A stretch of 64,000 nucleotides of DNA from Agapanthus africanus (taxonomy: Eukaryota > Streptophyta > Magnoliopsida > Asparagales > Amaryllidaceae): the NCBI GenBank assembly GCA_030015575.1, contig JASDDO010000006.1:103904045-103968044 (forward strand), given 5' to 3'. Shown here one piece after another: positions 12,401-24,112 of this stretch (within the stretch, counting starts at the first letter, position 1; each line of letters begins with the position of its first letter). The translations under genes and the position numbers were made by a program. The notes beneath the pieces were generated by a model that saw only the letters and a program-made list of their open reading frames with translations, was not told the origin of the DNA and searched no databases.

Positions 12401-13721
12401 GGTTTCTCGGCACCGTATTTTTGATATTGGCATGGTTGATGCCTTGTGAGACCTCTTGAGAGTGCCTAGGAACCCTACATCCTCTACTGATAGCGGGCTG
12501 ACCTCGACCTCGACCTCGGCCTCTGCCACCTCGTCCTCTCTGAATAGGACCGCTTCCACGGCCTCTGGGTGCACCTAACTGGCGTGGAGCATCGCCTGTG
12601 GTAGGAAGTAGGGCTCTCTGAGGAGGGGGTGGTGATGGTGGTAGGGTAACATGCGGAACGGTCGTCGCTCCCTGTCGTCTCGCCGGACAGTCTCTGACAA
12701 GATGGTGCGGACTCCCGCACCAAAAACACCTTGGCAACGGCTGCTGTCCCTGGGGATATGAACCATATAACTGACCTCGTCCAAATCCCCTGCCGGGCCC
12801 ATCCCTCAGAAAGAATCTGGCACGCTGCCTCTGAGACGGCACCTTGGTGTGAATCCTCTTCGGCCCAGAAACGGCCGAAGTCTGTGATATGCGTGCCTCC
12901 ATCCGTAATGCCGTATCCATAGCAGCTGAATAAGTGTCGTAGTGCTGGGCGCCAATGGCAAGATATAGCTGGGCATCAAGTCCCTGTACGAACCTCTTCA
13001 CTATCTTCTCTTCGGTATCCACCAAATACGGAGCATATCGGAACAACTGTGTAAACTGGATGTCATACTCAGACACCGTCATCCCAGGTGTCTTGATCAA
13101 GGCCTCAAAACTACGAGCTCTGGCGTCACGAACGCTCTCTGGGAGGAAACGAGCTAGAAAGACTGCTGTAAACTCGGCCCACGTCATAGGCGGTAGACCT
13201 GCAGCTCGACCTCTCAAGACTGACTCCCACCATGTCTGCGCGAGACCCTCTGGACGGAAACTTGCAAGCTCCACCCATCGATCATCCGAACATCTCAGCG
13301 AACGGCAGATCCTAGCTAAACTGTCAAGGAACGTCTGTGGGTCCTCCGCTGCCTCGGTGCCGGTGAATACTGGAGGTCTCAGCCTCATGAAATCCTGTAG
13401 TGAAACCGGGAAGGTCACGGAGGTAGTAGTAGGAGCAGGTATCATAGTAGTCTGGGATGTAGTAGGTGTGTCATCCGGCCTCGGTGTACGACTGGCTGCA
13501 ACTAGGGATCCTACCATCTGACGTAGCTCCTGCATACTCCCCATCATCTGTCGCAACTCCTCCATACCAGTCTCAAGCCTATCCATACGGCCTGGGGAAG
13601 GTGGATCGGTCTGTCCCAGCGGCATAGGCATACCACCCTGCTCAGTCCTAGTCTCGGACGAGACAGCTCGAATCTCGTCTCGGGCGGCAGCCCTCTGTGC
13701 CATCGTAGCCTTCGGCGGCAT
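12372..13721 (-). pseudogene. Truncated gag of a Ty3/gypsy chromovirus (element C)
   Basis: The open frame starts at ATG 13721 (protein begins MPPKATMAQRAAARDE), matching the gag start of element E; an upstream in-frame extension to 13823 overlaps the leader and is not needed. It has a coiled N-terminal segment (EELRQMMGS), the retrotransposon gag domain (around KPPVFTG-like LRPPVFTGTEAAEDP through WWESVLRGRAAG and [12 protein letters not shown]), and a CX2CX4HX4C zinc knuckle (CFWCGSPHHLVRDC). An RG-rich linker leads to where protease should begin. Homology to E stops near 12420, and the frame ends at 12372 without protease or RT, so the pol part has been lost. Gag would package element RNA. 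Confidence 0.85.
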
Positions 13722-13941
13722 AGTGGCTGGTACAGGAAAAAAGGATAATAAGAATAATGCAATAGAATCATAGGATACACGGAATTGAAGAAGGAATTTC
13801 AAGCAAGTATATCCTAAAGTCACTTAGGCGGAGTACCGTATCGCAAGTACGCCGCAGACATACACACGCGACGTTACCCTACTTAAGTCACTTACTCCAT
13901 CTACCAAGGGTCATCCTACACTCAAAAAGGTAAAACCTATC

Positions 13942-13953
13942 GCTCTGATACCA
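13942..13953 (-). other. Primer-binding site of element C (initiator Met tRNA)
   Basis: On the minus strand this reads TGGTATCAGAGC, complementary to the 3' end of plant initiator methionine tRNA. It lies 4 bases from the end of the LTR at 13958. The neighbouring leader (13829-13955) is closely similar to that of element E (40905-41037). Confidence 0.9.
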
Positions 13954-13957
13954 ACTT

Positions 13958-16900
13958 TGTCATGACCCGCAGGGCACGGACGTGACTGGCACTTAAGTTT
14001 ACGAAACGTCTCAAGACGTCCGTAAAATAAGTAAGCCAAAGCCAGAAACCAAAACCAAAAAGCAAAAGATTGAAGAAAAATCAATCAATTGAAAGCGAGT
14101 TTATCAAACAAGTCATATAAAACCTTTTTAAAAACAATATCAATTTTTGCGAAAATTTCGGCAGAGTCTCCTTTGTAAATACTGGCCCCCAAAATGGGTA
14201 CAATAAGAATATATATAAATCCAACAAATATGGCATCCCCAAGCGGGTGCTAGCTCTTCGCCATAAGGCGGTCACAAATCCCACGCAATATAAAACAACA
14301 ACATGCAAAATAATCATAAAGAAGCATGAGAAAAACAACATATCGACTCAAGTGAGCTCGACCCCAAAATACAGCATAAAAAGTCCACAAATCTCACTGT
14401 CTCATCTCTAAGTCAATATACAACAATACTGGTAGATACAGTAGATGGAGTAAACTAGATACAAAGAATATACAAGGTGGTACAAAAATAATAATATAAC
14501 CCACCTAAGAGCAAAACCTTGAGTCCAGGCAAAAGAGGCAAAAGAAGCAAGTGCGCCCGCCGCTACTGTACTGATGGAGCGGACCTGCAAAAGGCTGTGG
14601 CACAACGGGGGTGAGTTGCCAACTCGTGAGTAATAAATAACATCTACACAGGCTATCGAATGCATGCACACAAGCATCCTAGTATCTAAAATACAGGTAA
14701 GGCAGGACATAATAGCAGGTATGTATGCAATATGAATATACTAGCAGGTATGAATGCAATGCGAATCAACTCATGATCTGAATGTGTAAGTATAAGAATC
14801 ATGTTTTTCCTTTAGAAATCTCTTTTGAAATACCAGCACAATACCAATAGAATCAACAAGAACCTGTGTCCATCAACGACACCTCAAAACTATCACAAAT
14901 CTCATATATCCATGTCATAGTATCTCTGGCCTCAGCCATCCGGCTGACCCATCTCAATATCACTATCTCATCATCTCGCGGCTACGGTCGGTATCCTCTG
15001 GATATCCGCCGTCCCAAACAGTCACCGGTAGGTAATCCGTCCCCTGCCAGGCTCATCGTCAGCACCACGAGCTTCTAGCCCCGGGGTACCTTACCGGGCC
15101 CACCATGTACCCGAGACGGTTCATCCAACTCCTCGAAACGGGTCTCAAAAACCACAGCAAACTCATGGTGGACGACACTTACATCACTAGAAAACCGCAA
15201 TTTACATATTTAAAAATATAGTAAGTTTAGAAATTTTGCGACTTTCCCCCGAAATCCTGAAATATCACAAAATCTCAAGAAATCCTCATAAATGCATATG
15301 CCAATGATAATGAATGCATATGGTGTCAATAATCAAGTTGCGATGTATGATTGATAGACTAGGCATGAACAAATAACATGATGAAGTACATGCACATGAT
15401 TAGCAATCTTATGATTTCATTTTAAAGAATTAAAGGCAATAGCACAGGTTAAAGCATCAATTATAATAAAAGGTTTCAAATTAAAGGTTATCTAGTGTGG
15501 TGGCATGGCAATTACCAGGGCGTGTGTGTAAGCATGAATAGTGCTCGTGCTGCATATAAAACCCTGGCAATGGTGCAGGTGTCCTATAGAATGGGTTTGC
15601 ATATGTATGTCAATATAAGGCATGGATGTAGCAAATAATCATAAAAGTATTACACCCCTAATTACTAACATTACTAAGAATCTTTTTAAGCTACTAAAAC
15701 TATCGGACGGCTTGCGCCATCCAACGAGAGTCCTCCGTAGATGTTACATCTACTCACCGGAATCCCTAGCTAGTCACGTCCAATCACCGCTTTCCCCTTT
15801 CGTGCCGCGTTTGACATCTCCGTGACCGAACCTGGAATTTACATCAATACCAAACATAAGGTTACATACCATGAAACGACGCAAATCCCAAATGAAAATA
15901 CCAACGTTCACAAGCTAGGTACAACGTGCACAAGGTGCGCGGAACACACGCGAAAATCGCAAAAACTAACTAAAATCGTCGATTTGGTCGCCCGGCAAAG
16001 CTAAATCCCGATCACTCAAAAATCCGCACTCACACATCCTAAGTGTCATAGGATATGCCAAAAATATCATCAAGATATTGCAAATAATTCATCACAATAT
16101 TTTTATAAAAACCTAGTAAGCATTACATTCAAAAAAAAATCGGTGCAAACATTGCCGATTTGCGACAAAAAGACTACAACCTAGCAAGAACATCCAACCG
16201 CATAACTAGTTAGCCACAACAATATAATTACAACACAACAACCATGCTTCAACCTATTTCCATACACAAACCCCTTTCTTGATTTTTCTAAAAAGCAATA
16301 GTGATCCAAATTCACACTGGATTAAATTAGATTCGCATAAAATGGAACCACTTAAGCAAAATAACTCCATTAATTAGGTTAGTGTAAGATACTAGAAAGA
16401 AAAATAACTTAATTAACTTATTAATGGTTTCTAAAACCCTAATTAAAATTCAAACCATTCACTTTAAAACCTAGATTAGAAATCAACAACAAAAATTAAC
16501 ACATCAAGGTTCTAATTTAGCATATAACAACTACCAATTAACCAAAAATTGAAATTATACGTCACAAGTTCAAACCTTAGCTTGCCCTAGCCTCCCAAGG
16601 CACCTCCTTTCTCCAAGATTTAAACCAATTGGGATGTGAGAAGAGATGGATTAAGGGTTTGCATTGGATTTGTGAAGGAAATTTGAATTTTGATGGATTT
16701 TTGAGGTGAAAATGAAGCAAAATAGAAGGAGAAATGGGGAAAATTTTTGGGGCCGTTTTCTGCAGGAATTTGGGCTGAGGAGGGAGTGGGGAGAGGTGTG
16801 GGGGAGTTGGAGAAAATTCAAGGTCAACCATACCAATCAACTAAAGACCCATACCCAATTAATAAATCAAAAACCTTATAAAACACCTCATTTCAACACA

Positions 16901-17123
16901 TAATAAAAAGTCAAAGGTGGCAAGGAATTTTTTTCCTTGTGCTGCTGAAGTGGGCTGGCCTGGGGTGAGGGAAGAGTGAATGGGGGTTTTACAAAAAAAA
17001 TTTATGCAAAAAGACACCCTACAAGTCCAAAATTGCAAGTTTAAGCATAAATTCAATAAATTTCGTTTTCTGTAATTAAAATTAGTTAAGACTTAAAATA
17101 AAATACTAAAAATTTATGTTACA
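13958..17123 (-). repeat. 5' LTR of element C (outer border tentative)
   Basis: On the minus strand the LTR ends in CATGACA next to the primer site and probably begins TGTAACATAAATTT at 17123, giving about 3.2 kb. It carries the same ordered landmarks as the other chromovirus LTRs: the conserved box (14599-14625), the CpG-rich block (14980-15130), a stem-loop (15511-15571), a palindrome with GTGAGT (15737-15757) and a GAG-rich/CTCC-rich leader (16600-16810). No target-site duplication can be checked because the other end of C is lost. Confidence 0.75.
15511..15571 (-). other. LTR stem-loop, copy in element C
   Basis: ATTACCAGGG (15511-15520) faces CCCTGGCAAT (15562-15571). On the minus strand the single difference becomes a G-U pair. 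The loop keeps the ACACACA and GCACGAGCAC segments. The flanks CATGGCA and GGTGCAGGTGTCCTA match the other copies. Confidence 0.7.
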
Positions 17124-17420
17124 ACTAGATTTTAATTAACATGATTTTAAAGCTTAAATTTAGCCCATTTAAATTTGTATTTATCGCTAATTTAATGTAT
17201 TTTCTTACCGGCTTAAAATAATATTAAAAATTGAAAAATTAGGGAAAATTTTTAAACGACCAGAATTACATAAGTAACTCATTTGCTACTAAAAACTATC
17301 AATTACCTATCCAAATTAGGTATAATTAGTTCTAAACTGCAAAATAACAAAAAAGACGGTTTACGGAAAAATACCGAATTTTCACCGATTTTCAGGAAAA
17401 CACCAAAACGACTTTTCAAG
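17124..17420. other. AT-rich sequence between LTR C and Athila fragment
   Basis: No gene is visible. The composition resembles the AT-rich first part of chromovirus LTRs, so part of it could still belong to LTR C if that LTR is longer than assumed. Confidence 0.3.
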
Positions 17421-18226
17421 GCACTACAATTTTGCTTGGAACCAACAACAATCTCAAAGCACGGTTCCAAGCCAAAATAATTTCTAAAGGGCTCTTCCAC
17501 CACAACAGCAACCACTTCAACTCACTCAGCACCCCTACCAGTCACAAAATTTGCAAAACCAGGTCAACACTCTTGCACAGTCTAATCCTATGCAGTTGTC
17601 CTGTTCTGACGAATTCTCTCAATTCACTCAAACCATGAAATCACTTTTATCAAATTTTATAGAGGTTTCGACTGAGTTTAGATCTTCCGTCAGTGAGATA
17701 AAGAAAAACTCAGCGTCCCAAGCTGATAGTATCAGATCGATGGAAGTTGAAATCGCACGACTTAAAGCCGAAATGAGTGCGAGAGAAAAAGGGAAACTTC
17801 CCTCTCAACCCCTACAAAATCCTGGGCATTACAATGTAAATGTCGTCTCAACGTTGAGATCGGGAAGGGTGCTGAACAATCATGTCGGGGAAGGAATTGA
17901 TGATATTGAAAATCCTATCAATAACACCCCGGCTGAGACCTTTCCTCACACACACACTTCTACTTCTGATCCTTTTTCTTCTACCCCACCACTTTCTCGT
18001 GAGCCTATTCTCCATTTCCCACTAGGCTCGACACCTCAACCCAACCCTTATAGTTCTCCACAGACGGTCCCTACACCACTTTTGGGATCTCGTCTACCCC
18101 CTCTTCCTTCTCCTATGATGGACCCGGCGCTTATTGCGAAAGCTCCTTACCCGAATTGGTTAAGGGGTAATAGAACGAGTCCTCATATGGAGAAAATTAT
18201 GGAAATGTTCAAACAGGTTAAGAGGT
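17421..18226 (+). pseudogene. Athila-type gag C-terminal fragment
   Basis: The plus-strand frame matches residues from about 420 to 690 of the polyprotein of element F. It begins with a YNFAWNQ-like segment (F has PNFAWNQ) and a Gln-rich run interrupted by an in-frame stop near 17485. The 17551-18226 frame then contains [22 protein letters not shown] and SPHMEKIMEMFKQV, all with close counterparts in F. It lacks the gag core, protease and everything downstream, and stops where it meets the copia LTR fragment. Confidence 0.85.
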
Positions 18227-18245
18227 AATAGAACGAGTCCTCATA
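18158..18245 (+). repeat. 30-bp direct repeat at the Athila/copia junction
   Basis: The 30 bp at 18158-18187 (inside the gag codons for LRGNRTSPH) recur at 18216-18245 with one mismatch, an offset of 58 bp. The second copy ends exactly where homology to the copia LTR starts. The duplication introduces the stop that ends the fragment. Confidence 0.8.
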
Positions 18246-18917
18246 CCGGGAGAGACGAATCCTGTCTAACCGTCACTGCCTCCAAGTGCTTCGAGACTGC
18301 ACCCAAAAACTACCTGTTTGCACGACTCCTTTGAGCCGTGGTAGGGTAGCAATCAAAGTACAGTGGGAACACACTCAAGGCGAAGTGACAGTATCAAGTC
18401 AACGGACTAAGCTGTACTCATTCACCTGGGAACTGATAACTGACGATAGGTATAATACCAACCAACAGTTCCCGACGAGTCCTGTCCAGTGTACTCGTAA
18501 CCTAACGAGCACCTCCATACTATCTCAAGTACGACGTACTGACGGCTGTGGGATAGACCGTCTCCCAAGCTGGGATAAGAAGCGCATACGCTAGTCTACT
18601 CCGGTGTATCGATGCCCTGTCTCGATAGTCCAGCGACTAGGGACCTGCATAAGGATGTGCTTATAGATTACCCAGCCCCCACGAGTGTGACTGCCATCAC
18701 AACGCTGGTAATCAAGCAAAGATCCTAAGGGCTCCACTAATGTGTAAAGGCGATATGCTAAAAGAAACACCTGCACACATTAAAGCAGAAACAAACCAAG
18801 TAGCATACTACCATTTTGAGCAAGAATGTCAATACAAGGTGAATATCCCAAGCTTCCATCAAGTAATATACAATCCAGTATGATACAGTAATGGCCTCTA
18901 GGGCATATAGACTAACA
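18246..18917 (-). repeat. Copia LTR fragment, minus strand
   Basis: Reverse-complemented, this matches the first 670 bp of the element B LTR. It begins TGTTAG at 18917, has CCCTAGAGGCCATTACT, and reaches GATTCGTCTCTCCCGG at about 18246. There is no polypurine tract outside the TGTTAG end, so it was a 5' LTR or a solo LTR rather than a 3' LTR. The inner part is missing. Confidence 0.75.
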
Positions 18918-19424
18918 GTATATTATTTACTTTTCCGCATTAGGATAAACCCAAGGTGGGGAGCACAAGTAACCGGGTTCTAGAGTCCAGTGGGAAACCA
19001 TCTTGAGGAGTCGAGTCCGGGTTTCCTAACTCTAGAATTGGAAGGGTTGCTTGCCGCCCTTGTAGGGGTCTAGGGATATGGGTTTGGCCATTCATCGCAA
19101 CCGCGAAATCTGTGTTTTTACTAGCTTGATATAAAACACGGACATCCTAGTATATCCAATATTTCATATGTTGACTTTTGCTTCTGATATTCTGTTATGT
19201 GATCACTTTATATGCGTGAGACGAATGCTTTATTATTATATATATGATATATAATAAACATTACTTATGTTTCGCACCCGCGCTAGTCCCGCCCCGCTAT
19301 GCCGTAAGTTAAGTTACCTAACGGTGCATAACGTGACACTATGGCGAATACGGATGGCATAAGCATACGTTGTATTTTCGTTCTTCTGTGATGCTTTGGA
19401 AGAATAAATGATGGGACTTCAATA
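18918..19424. other. Region without recognised features
   Basis: I see no gene, LTR end or repeat family here. A short TA-rich stretch lies at 19230-19256. Confidence 0.3.
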
Positions 19425-19648
19425 ATGAGATTAAAGAAAGAAAAGAAACCTAAAAGATGTTGTGGAATCAAATTTTCAAAATGGGTAGCTCTAGTTTTTG
19501 CTTTGCATAGCGGTATTCCTTGTAGAATATCTAGCACCTTATTCGATAAGGAAAGAGCCAAGATCCTTTTGCCGGAAGTGACCTCTTTAGCGAAACTAGA
19601 AGATGCTACAACCCACTCGGTTTTGTCTTTAGATTGCTTCTCTAGTTT
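19425..19648 (+). repeat. Dispersed sequence X, copy 2
   Basis: This is the second copy of the unidentified sequence at 6538-6780. It is interrupted on its right by the terminus of LTR D at 19649. The copy extends further left than copy 1 and is open in one frame for about 80 codons, but that protein has no recognisable motif. Confidence 0.4.
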
Positions 19649-20725
19649 TGTCATGACCCGAAAAAGCACGTGACTGGCCTTGAATCATATGAAATCTATA
19701 GGACTCCATCTAATTCAAGTAATCCAAAAGCCCAGAAATCTAAAACCATTTTAAGGAGTAAATAAAGAAACTAGTTTTTAAGAAGAAAGAAAAACATGTT
19801 TTAAAAGCAAGGTTTTTAAATTAGTAAGCCAAATATGCATTTTTAAAAATCTCTAGTCTTTTCTGAAAATTTCGGCAGAGTTTCCTTTAAAAATACTGGC
19901 CCCAAACGGGGTACAACATGAATAATATATATACAATAATAAAAGGCGTCCCCAAGCGGGAGCTAGCTCTTCGTCAATCGACGGTCACAACCACGCAAGC
20001 AGTATAATATACAATGCCGAAGGGTGAGGATCAAAACTCAAAGGAAAACTCAAAATCAGCATGAAAACCAAAATACTACAACGCGCGACTCTAAGGTCAA
20101 AATAATACATAACTGCTTTTCTAAGTCTGAAACAATATACAAGTTTGGTTGATGGAATTACTAGATACAACTGAATAATACATGTACAATGGTGGTTCTG
20201 ATGCAAAAGAACCCACCAACCAAAAAAAATCAACCGTAAGGGAAGCAGTGTGCCAGAAGCCGCAATGGAACCTGTACGGCAAAACCTGCAAGAACTGTGG
20301 CACAACCGGGGTGAGTTGCCAACTCATGAATTGAAAACATCACAGAGCATAAATCGTATGTATGACTCATCCTAGATCAATACGATCAGATATATATATA
20401 AACCTCAAATAAATAAGTCTGAAGCTTGATAAGGTGGCAATGTAACATCTATACATGAGTGTAGTGCCAAGTGCTCGTGCCAGTGCCTCAGATAATAACA
20501 TATCCTAAATATGAGGTATGATCCATGTCAACTATATCATGAAGTCTATAAGTATGTGGATATTATCCCACTATGTAATCAATGTCATCATGTATGTGGA
20601 TCTCGTCCAACTATGTGATCAATGTCATCAATGTCAATATATGTATGTGTAAATCGTCCACGTGTCACCCAATGACAAAAAGCATTATGCATGGAAGTAT
20701 GAGGATGTAAATCAACATGTGTCGC
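19649..20725 (-). repeat. LTR of element D, segment 1 (terminal part)
   Basis: Starting TGTCATGACCCG, this is the reverse complement of the last 1.1 kb of the A-type LTR, with the conserved box at 20299-20325. It stops at 20725, where element E is inserted, and the LTR resumes at 44384 after the repeated bases GTCGC. The full D LTR adds up to about 4.5 kb in four segments. Confidence 0.88.
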
Positions 20726-23700
20726 TGTCACGACCCGAGAATTCGACTCGTGACCGGCACTTAACCACGCAACGTCTACAGGCGTAACGCGGCTAAGTAA
20801 GCCGAACCCAGAAATCAAAACCAATAAATATAGAGTGATTTTTAAAACATTTTGTAAAAACAATCATACTTGTCCGAAAAACTTCCATTTATTTAGTAGC
20901 AATCCTTTTTAAGTTCAAAAGTTATAAATTTTATAATTTTGGTAACATTTCCCCTTTTTAAAACATTAGCCCCGAAAGTTGGGTAAAAGCAAGGTGTGGC
21001 AGAAATAACAAGTAAACTGAATGAAGCATCACAATGAGATATACGACGCCGTAGCGAAGAATACACAGTAAAGCAAGGACAATATCATAAAAGCTAAGAC
21101 TGCAAAAGTAAAGTAACGTCGGCTCACATGCGAGCTCGACACCAGAATATAAAATCATACATATCGTCCTCACAACTGTCTCTAAGTCAATACAGATGGT
21201 AGATGGAGAGTACTAGATACATCAATATACAACTGAAAGATAACAGATACCGTACAAAACCCACCTATCAGCAAAAGACTATCTCTGCTCAAAAGGGGTA
21301 TCTGTGCCAAAAGATGAGGTAACAGCCAGCCGTGACTACTCCCAAGGGCAACCTGCAAACACTGTGGCACAACGGGGGTGAGTTGCCAACTCGTGAATAG
21401 AGATAACATATAAAGGTGATCGCAAGCATGCACATATAGCGTGGCTCTACTAATGCCAGCAGATGATATCAATGCATGTCAACAGTGGATACGATAGTAA
21501 TGCATGTACTCTAACAGGTAAATGCCACAGGATGAGATGTATAGTAATCAGTACTGAGTATGGGATAAATAATATCTACATGGACTATGTCAACATGGAA
21601 AACAATGATCGGTGCCTCAAACTGCACCCAAGTCCTACATATACTCAGGCGCCGGCACACCCATCGGCCCTCAAATCCTGTATATCTCGGAGGAATCACG
21701 AGTGCCCAACATCGGCACCCAAAACATCATAAAATACCCGTGTCCAGCATCGACACGTAAATCCTCGAACATCGGGCGCCGTCAGTCCGGACCGGCCACA
21801 CGGGGTCCGTCTGCGGTATCGGCCTTCGGCCCCGGCAGCACGGTCATCCCGCATCCATCACTCGACTCTGGTCAGTATCCTCCGGACAACTGCCAGGTCC
21901 AACCAATCACCGGTAGGTACTCGCCCGCCTCCAGGCTCAATCGGCAAATCCCATCGATCATCTCGCCGAGGGGAACCATACCGGGCCCACCACGAACCCG
22001 CAAACGGAACATCCACTCCTCGAATCGGGTTTCAAGCACACGTCTCAGCACCGAGAAAACGCGTGGTGGACACACCAAAATATCATATCACGAGGTACCG
22101 GGTTTTTCAAAATAGCATATCTTTCCTTAAATAATTCCACGGTCCTCAAAACAGAAATCACATGAAAATCCAATACCAATAGTAAAATCCAATGCGAGGT
22201 ACAATATACATCAATCCATGGTATGGGTATAAGGGGAAAACCGCTTTTTAAAGTAGTTTCACTTCCGGTTTTAAAAGATGTCAGGCGGCTCCCAATATAC
22301 ATGAAGGTCATATCAAATCACATATGAGGCGAACTATAGCAATATAATCATGGCAGCTCTATAGTGAGTGTGCCATGGCAGTTACTAACGGTGTGTGTGT
22401 AGCATGTAATAGTGCCCGTGCAACATAAACCGTTAGTAATAGTGCGGTGTTCTATCAGTTCTAAGCAATATATATATCAACACAGCAGAGAATGCAATAT
22501 GCGATGATAGTCTATGGGGTGCATGCAACATATAGTAAATAAGTCCTATCAGCCCTGACGCATAACGCCATGCGGGCGATATCCCCGTAGATGTGAAATC
22601 TATTCACTGTGTCTCGCGCTAAGTGTATCCAACCACTTGCTTGCCCTTCTTCGCAGCGTCCGTCTCACTGGCCTGCGAACCTAGAATCACATACACATAT
22701 CACACATAAGCTTAAGTCACAAAACGCGACATTATAATCCAACAAGAAACCTGTGTCGCAAACCAATCGCGCGTGTGCGCGATACGCTAAAACGTGTACT
22801 CACACTCCACAAAACTACCCCGACGCGCCGCGATACGCAGAACCCAAACCTACTCACGTATCACGCGTGTCGCGAAGGTTTAGAAAAACGGCAAAACAGG
22901 TAACTGGTCCCAGATTTTGCTACAGAACTAATCTTAAAAAAATATATATACCAAAAGACCCTACACACCAGCAGACACTTACAGAACCCAAAAAAACCCA
23001 AAACACTTCCTGTCTGGCCGCAATTTGCGGCCAGAATGGCGGTTTTGGCGGCCGTAGTGGGGAGTTAGGGGGTCGGGTTTCACCTGGTGTATCATCTCCA
23101 CTCCACTACACTACAGTCTTCCCAAAATCATTCTGCACTCACCGGGTCAATAGCAGTTCCAGAAAACTCACATTTTGCCCAAATACGACATTTGCATCAA
23201 ATATGAAATCTGGTGGTATTTTAGTGTAATAGGGGTTGGACTAGGTTTACATGGTCACAACAAACCTCAAGCATCCTACTGGAACTAATCTACACCTCAT
23301 TAGCACAAAGTTCACACTAAACACCCCATATCGCACTAAAACACACAAAAATCCTTTAACCGATGCAAAACTACACTAACTAGGCAAACTATGGAATAAG
23401 TTTAGGAAATATACCTCACTCTCGACCCTAGGGAGCTGCAGGAAGGAGAAGAAGTGAAGGGGAGGGGCTGCACATGGTGCGGGAGCTGCTGCTGCTCACT
23501 GTGCTGCTGATTTCTTCTGTTGCTGCCAGTGCTTGCTGCTGCTACTGCTTCAGGCTCAGTTGGTGCTGTTGCTTTGCTTGCTGCTGCTGCTGGGGCTGGG
23601 AAGAGGTAAGTGGGTGTGTTGTGTGAGTGTGTTGGTGTGAGACTTGAGAGAAAATCAAAAGAGAAATGAGAGCCACCACAATCATTTAAACAAAAGTCAC

Positions 23701-24070
23701 CCCTCTCTCTCTCTCACCTCATTTAATGCAAGCATGGCCTAAAGCCATGATGCACTCTCTCTCTCTCTCTCTCACAAGTCAACACACAAAGACTAATTCA
23801 AAATAAAGCAACCTTGCTAATTAGCTAATTAAACTTACTTATAACCCAAAAGAATTAATCCTATAATTAACCCACCATGGTTAATAATTATTGTATTTAC
23901 TTGATTTAAAAACCCTAGTTTACATGCACATGTGTGTGCAAGCCTAGGAAAATTTTGGAAAAATGTTTATTAAATTAGGAAAAATATTTAAAACACAATT
24001 TGGTAAACTTTTTATTAAAAATCATTATTTAATTATAATTATTCACTAACCCTTATCCTAAGGTGTTACA
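20726..24070 (-). repeat. 3' LTR of element E
   Basis: The minus-strand LTR begins TGTAACACCTTAGG at 24070 and ends GTCGTGACA at 20726. Landmarks: box at 21366-21392, CpG-rich block with GGGCCCACCACGAACCC (about 21980), stem-loop 22381-22440, GTAGAT palindrome 22587-22603, GGCCGC palindrome 23015-23033, CTG-rich leader 23486-23595, CT microsatellites 23702-23772. ORFs inside it run through these repeats and look spurious. Confidence 0.95.
22381..22440 (-). other. LTR stem-loop, copy in left LTR of E
   Basis: TTACTAACGGT (22382-22392) pairs perfectly with ACCGTTAGTAA (22429-22439). The loop keeps GTGTGTGT and GTGCCCGTGC. The stem sequence differs from that in A, C, D and G at most inner positions, yet pairing is complete. 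Confidence 0.75.
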
Positions 24071-24090
24071 ATCTCTCCCCCTTAAAGAAA
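24071..24090 (-). other. Polypurine tract of element E
   Basis: On the minus strand TTTCTTTAAGGGGGAGAGAT ends against the LTR start TGTAACA, the expected primer site for plus-strand synthesis at the 3' LTR. Confidence 0.85.
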
Positions 24091-24112
24091 TTCGTCCCCG
24101 AATTTCAAAAAT

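Noticed and set aside
22753-23229. 158-codon ORF in LTR E (also 43065-43541)
   Set aside because: It crosses the GGCCGC palindrome and LTR leader, has no domain, and is present only because the two LTRs are copies.
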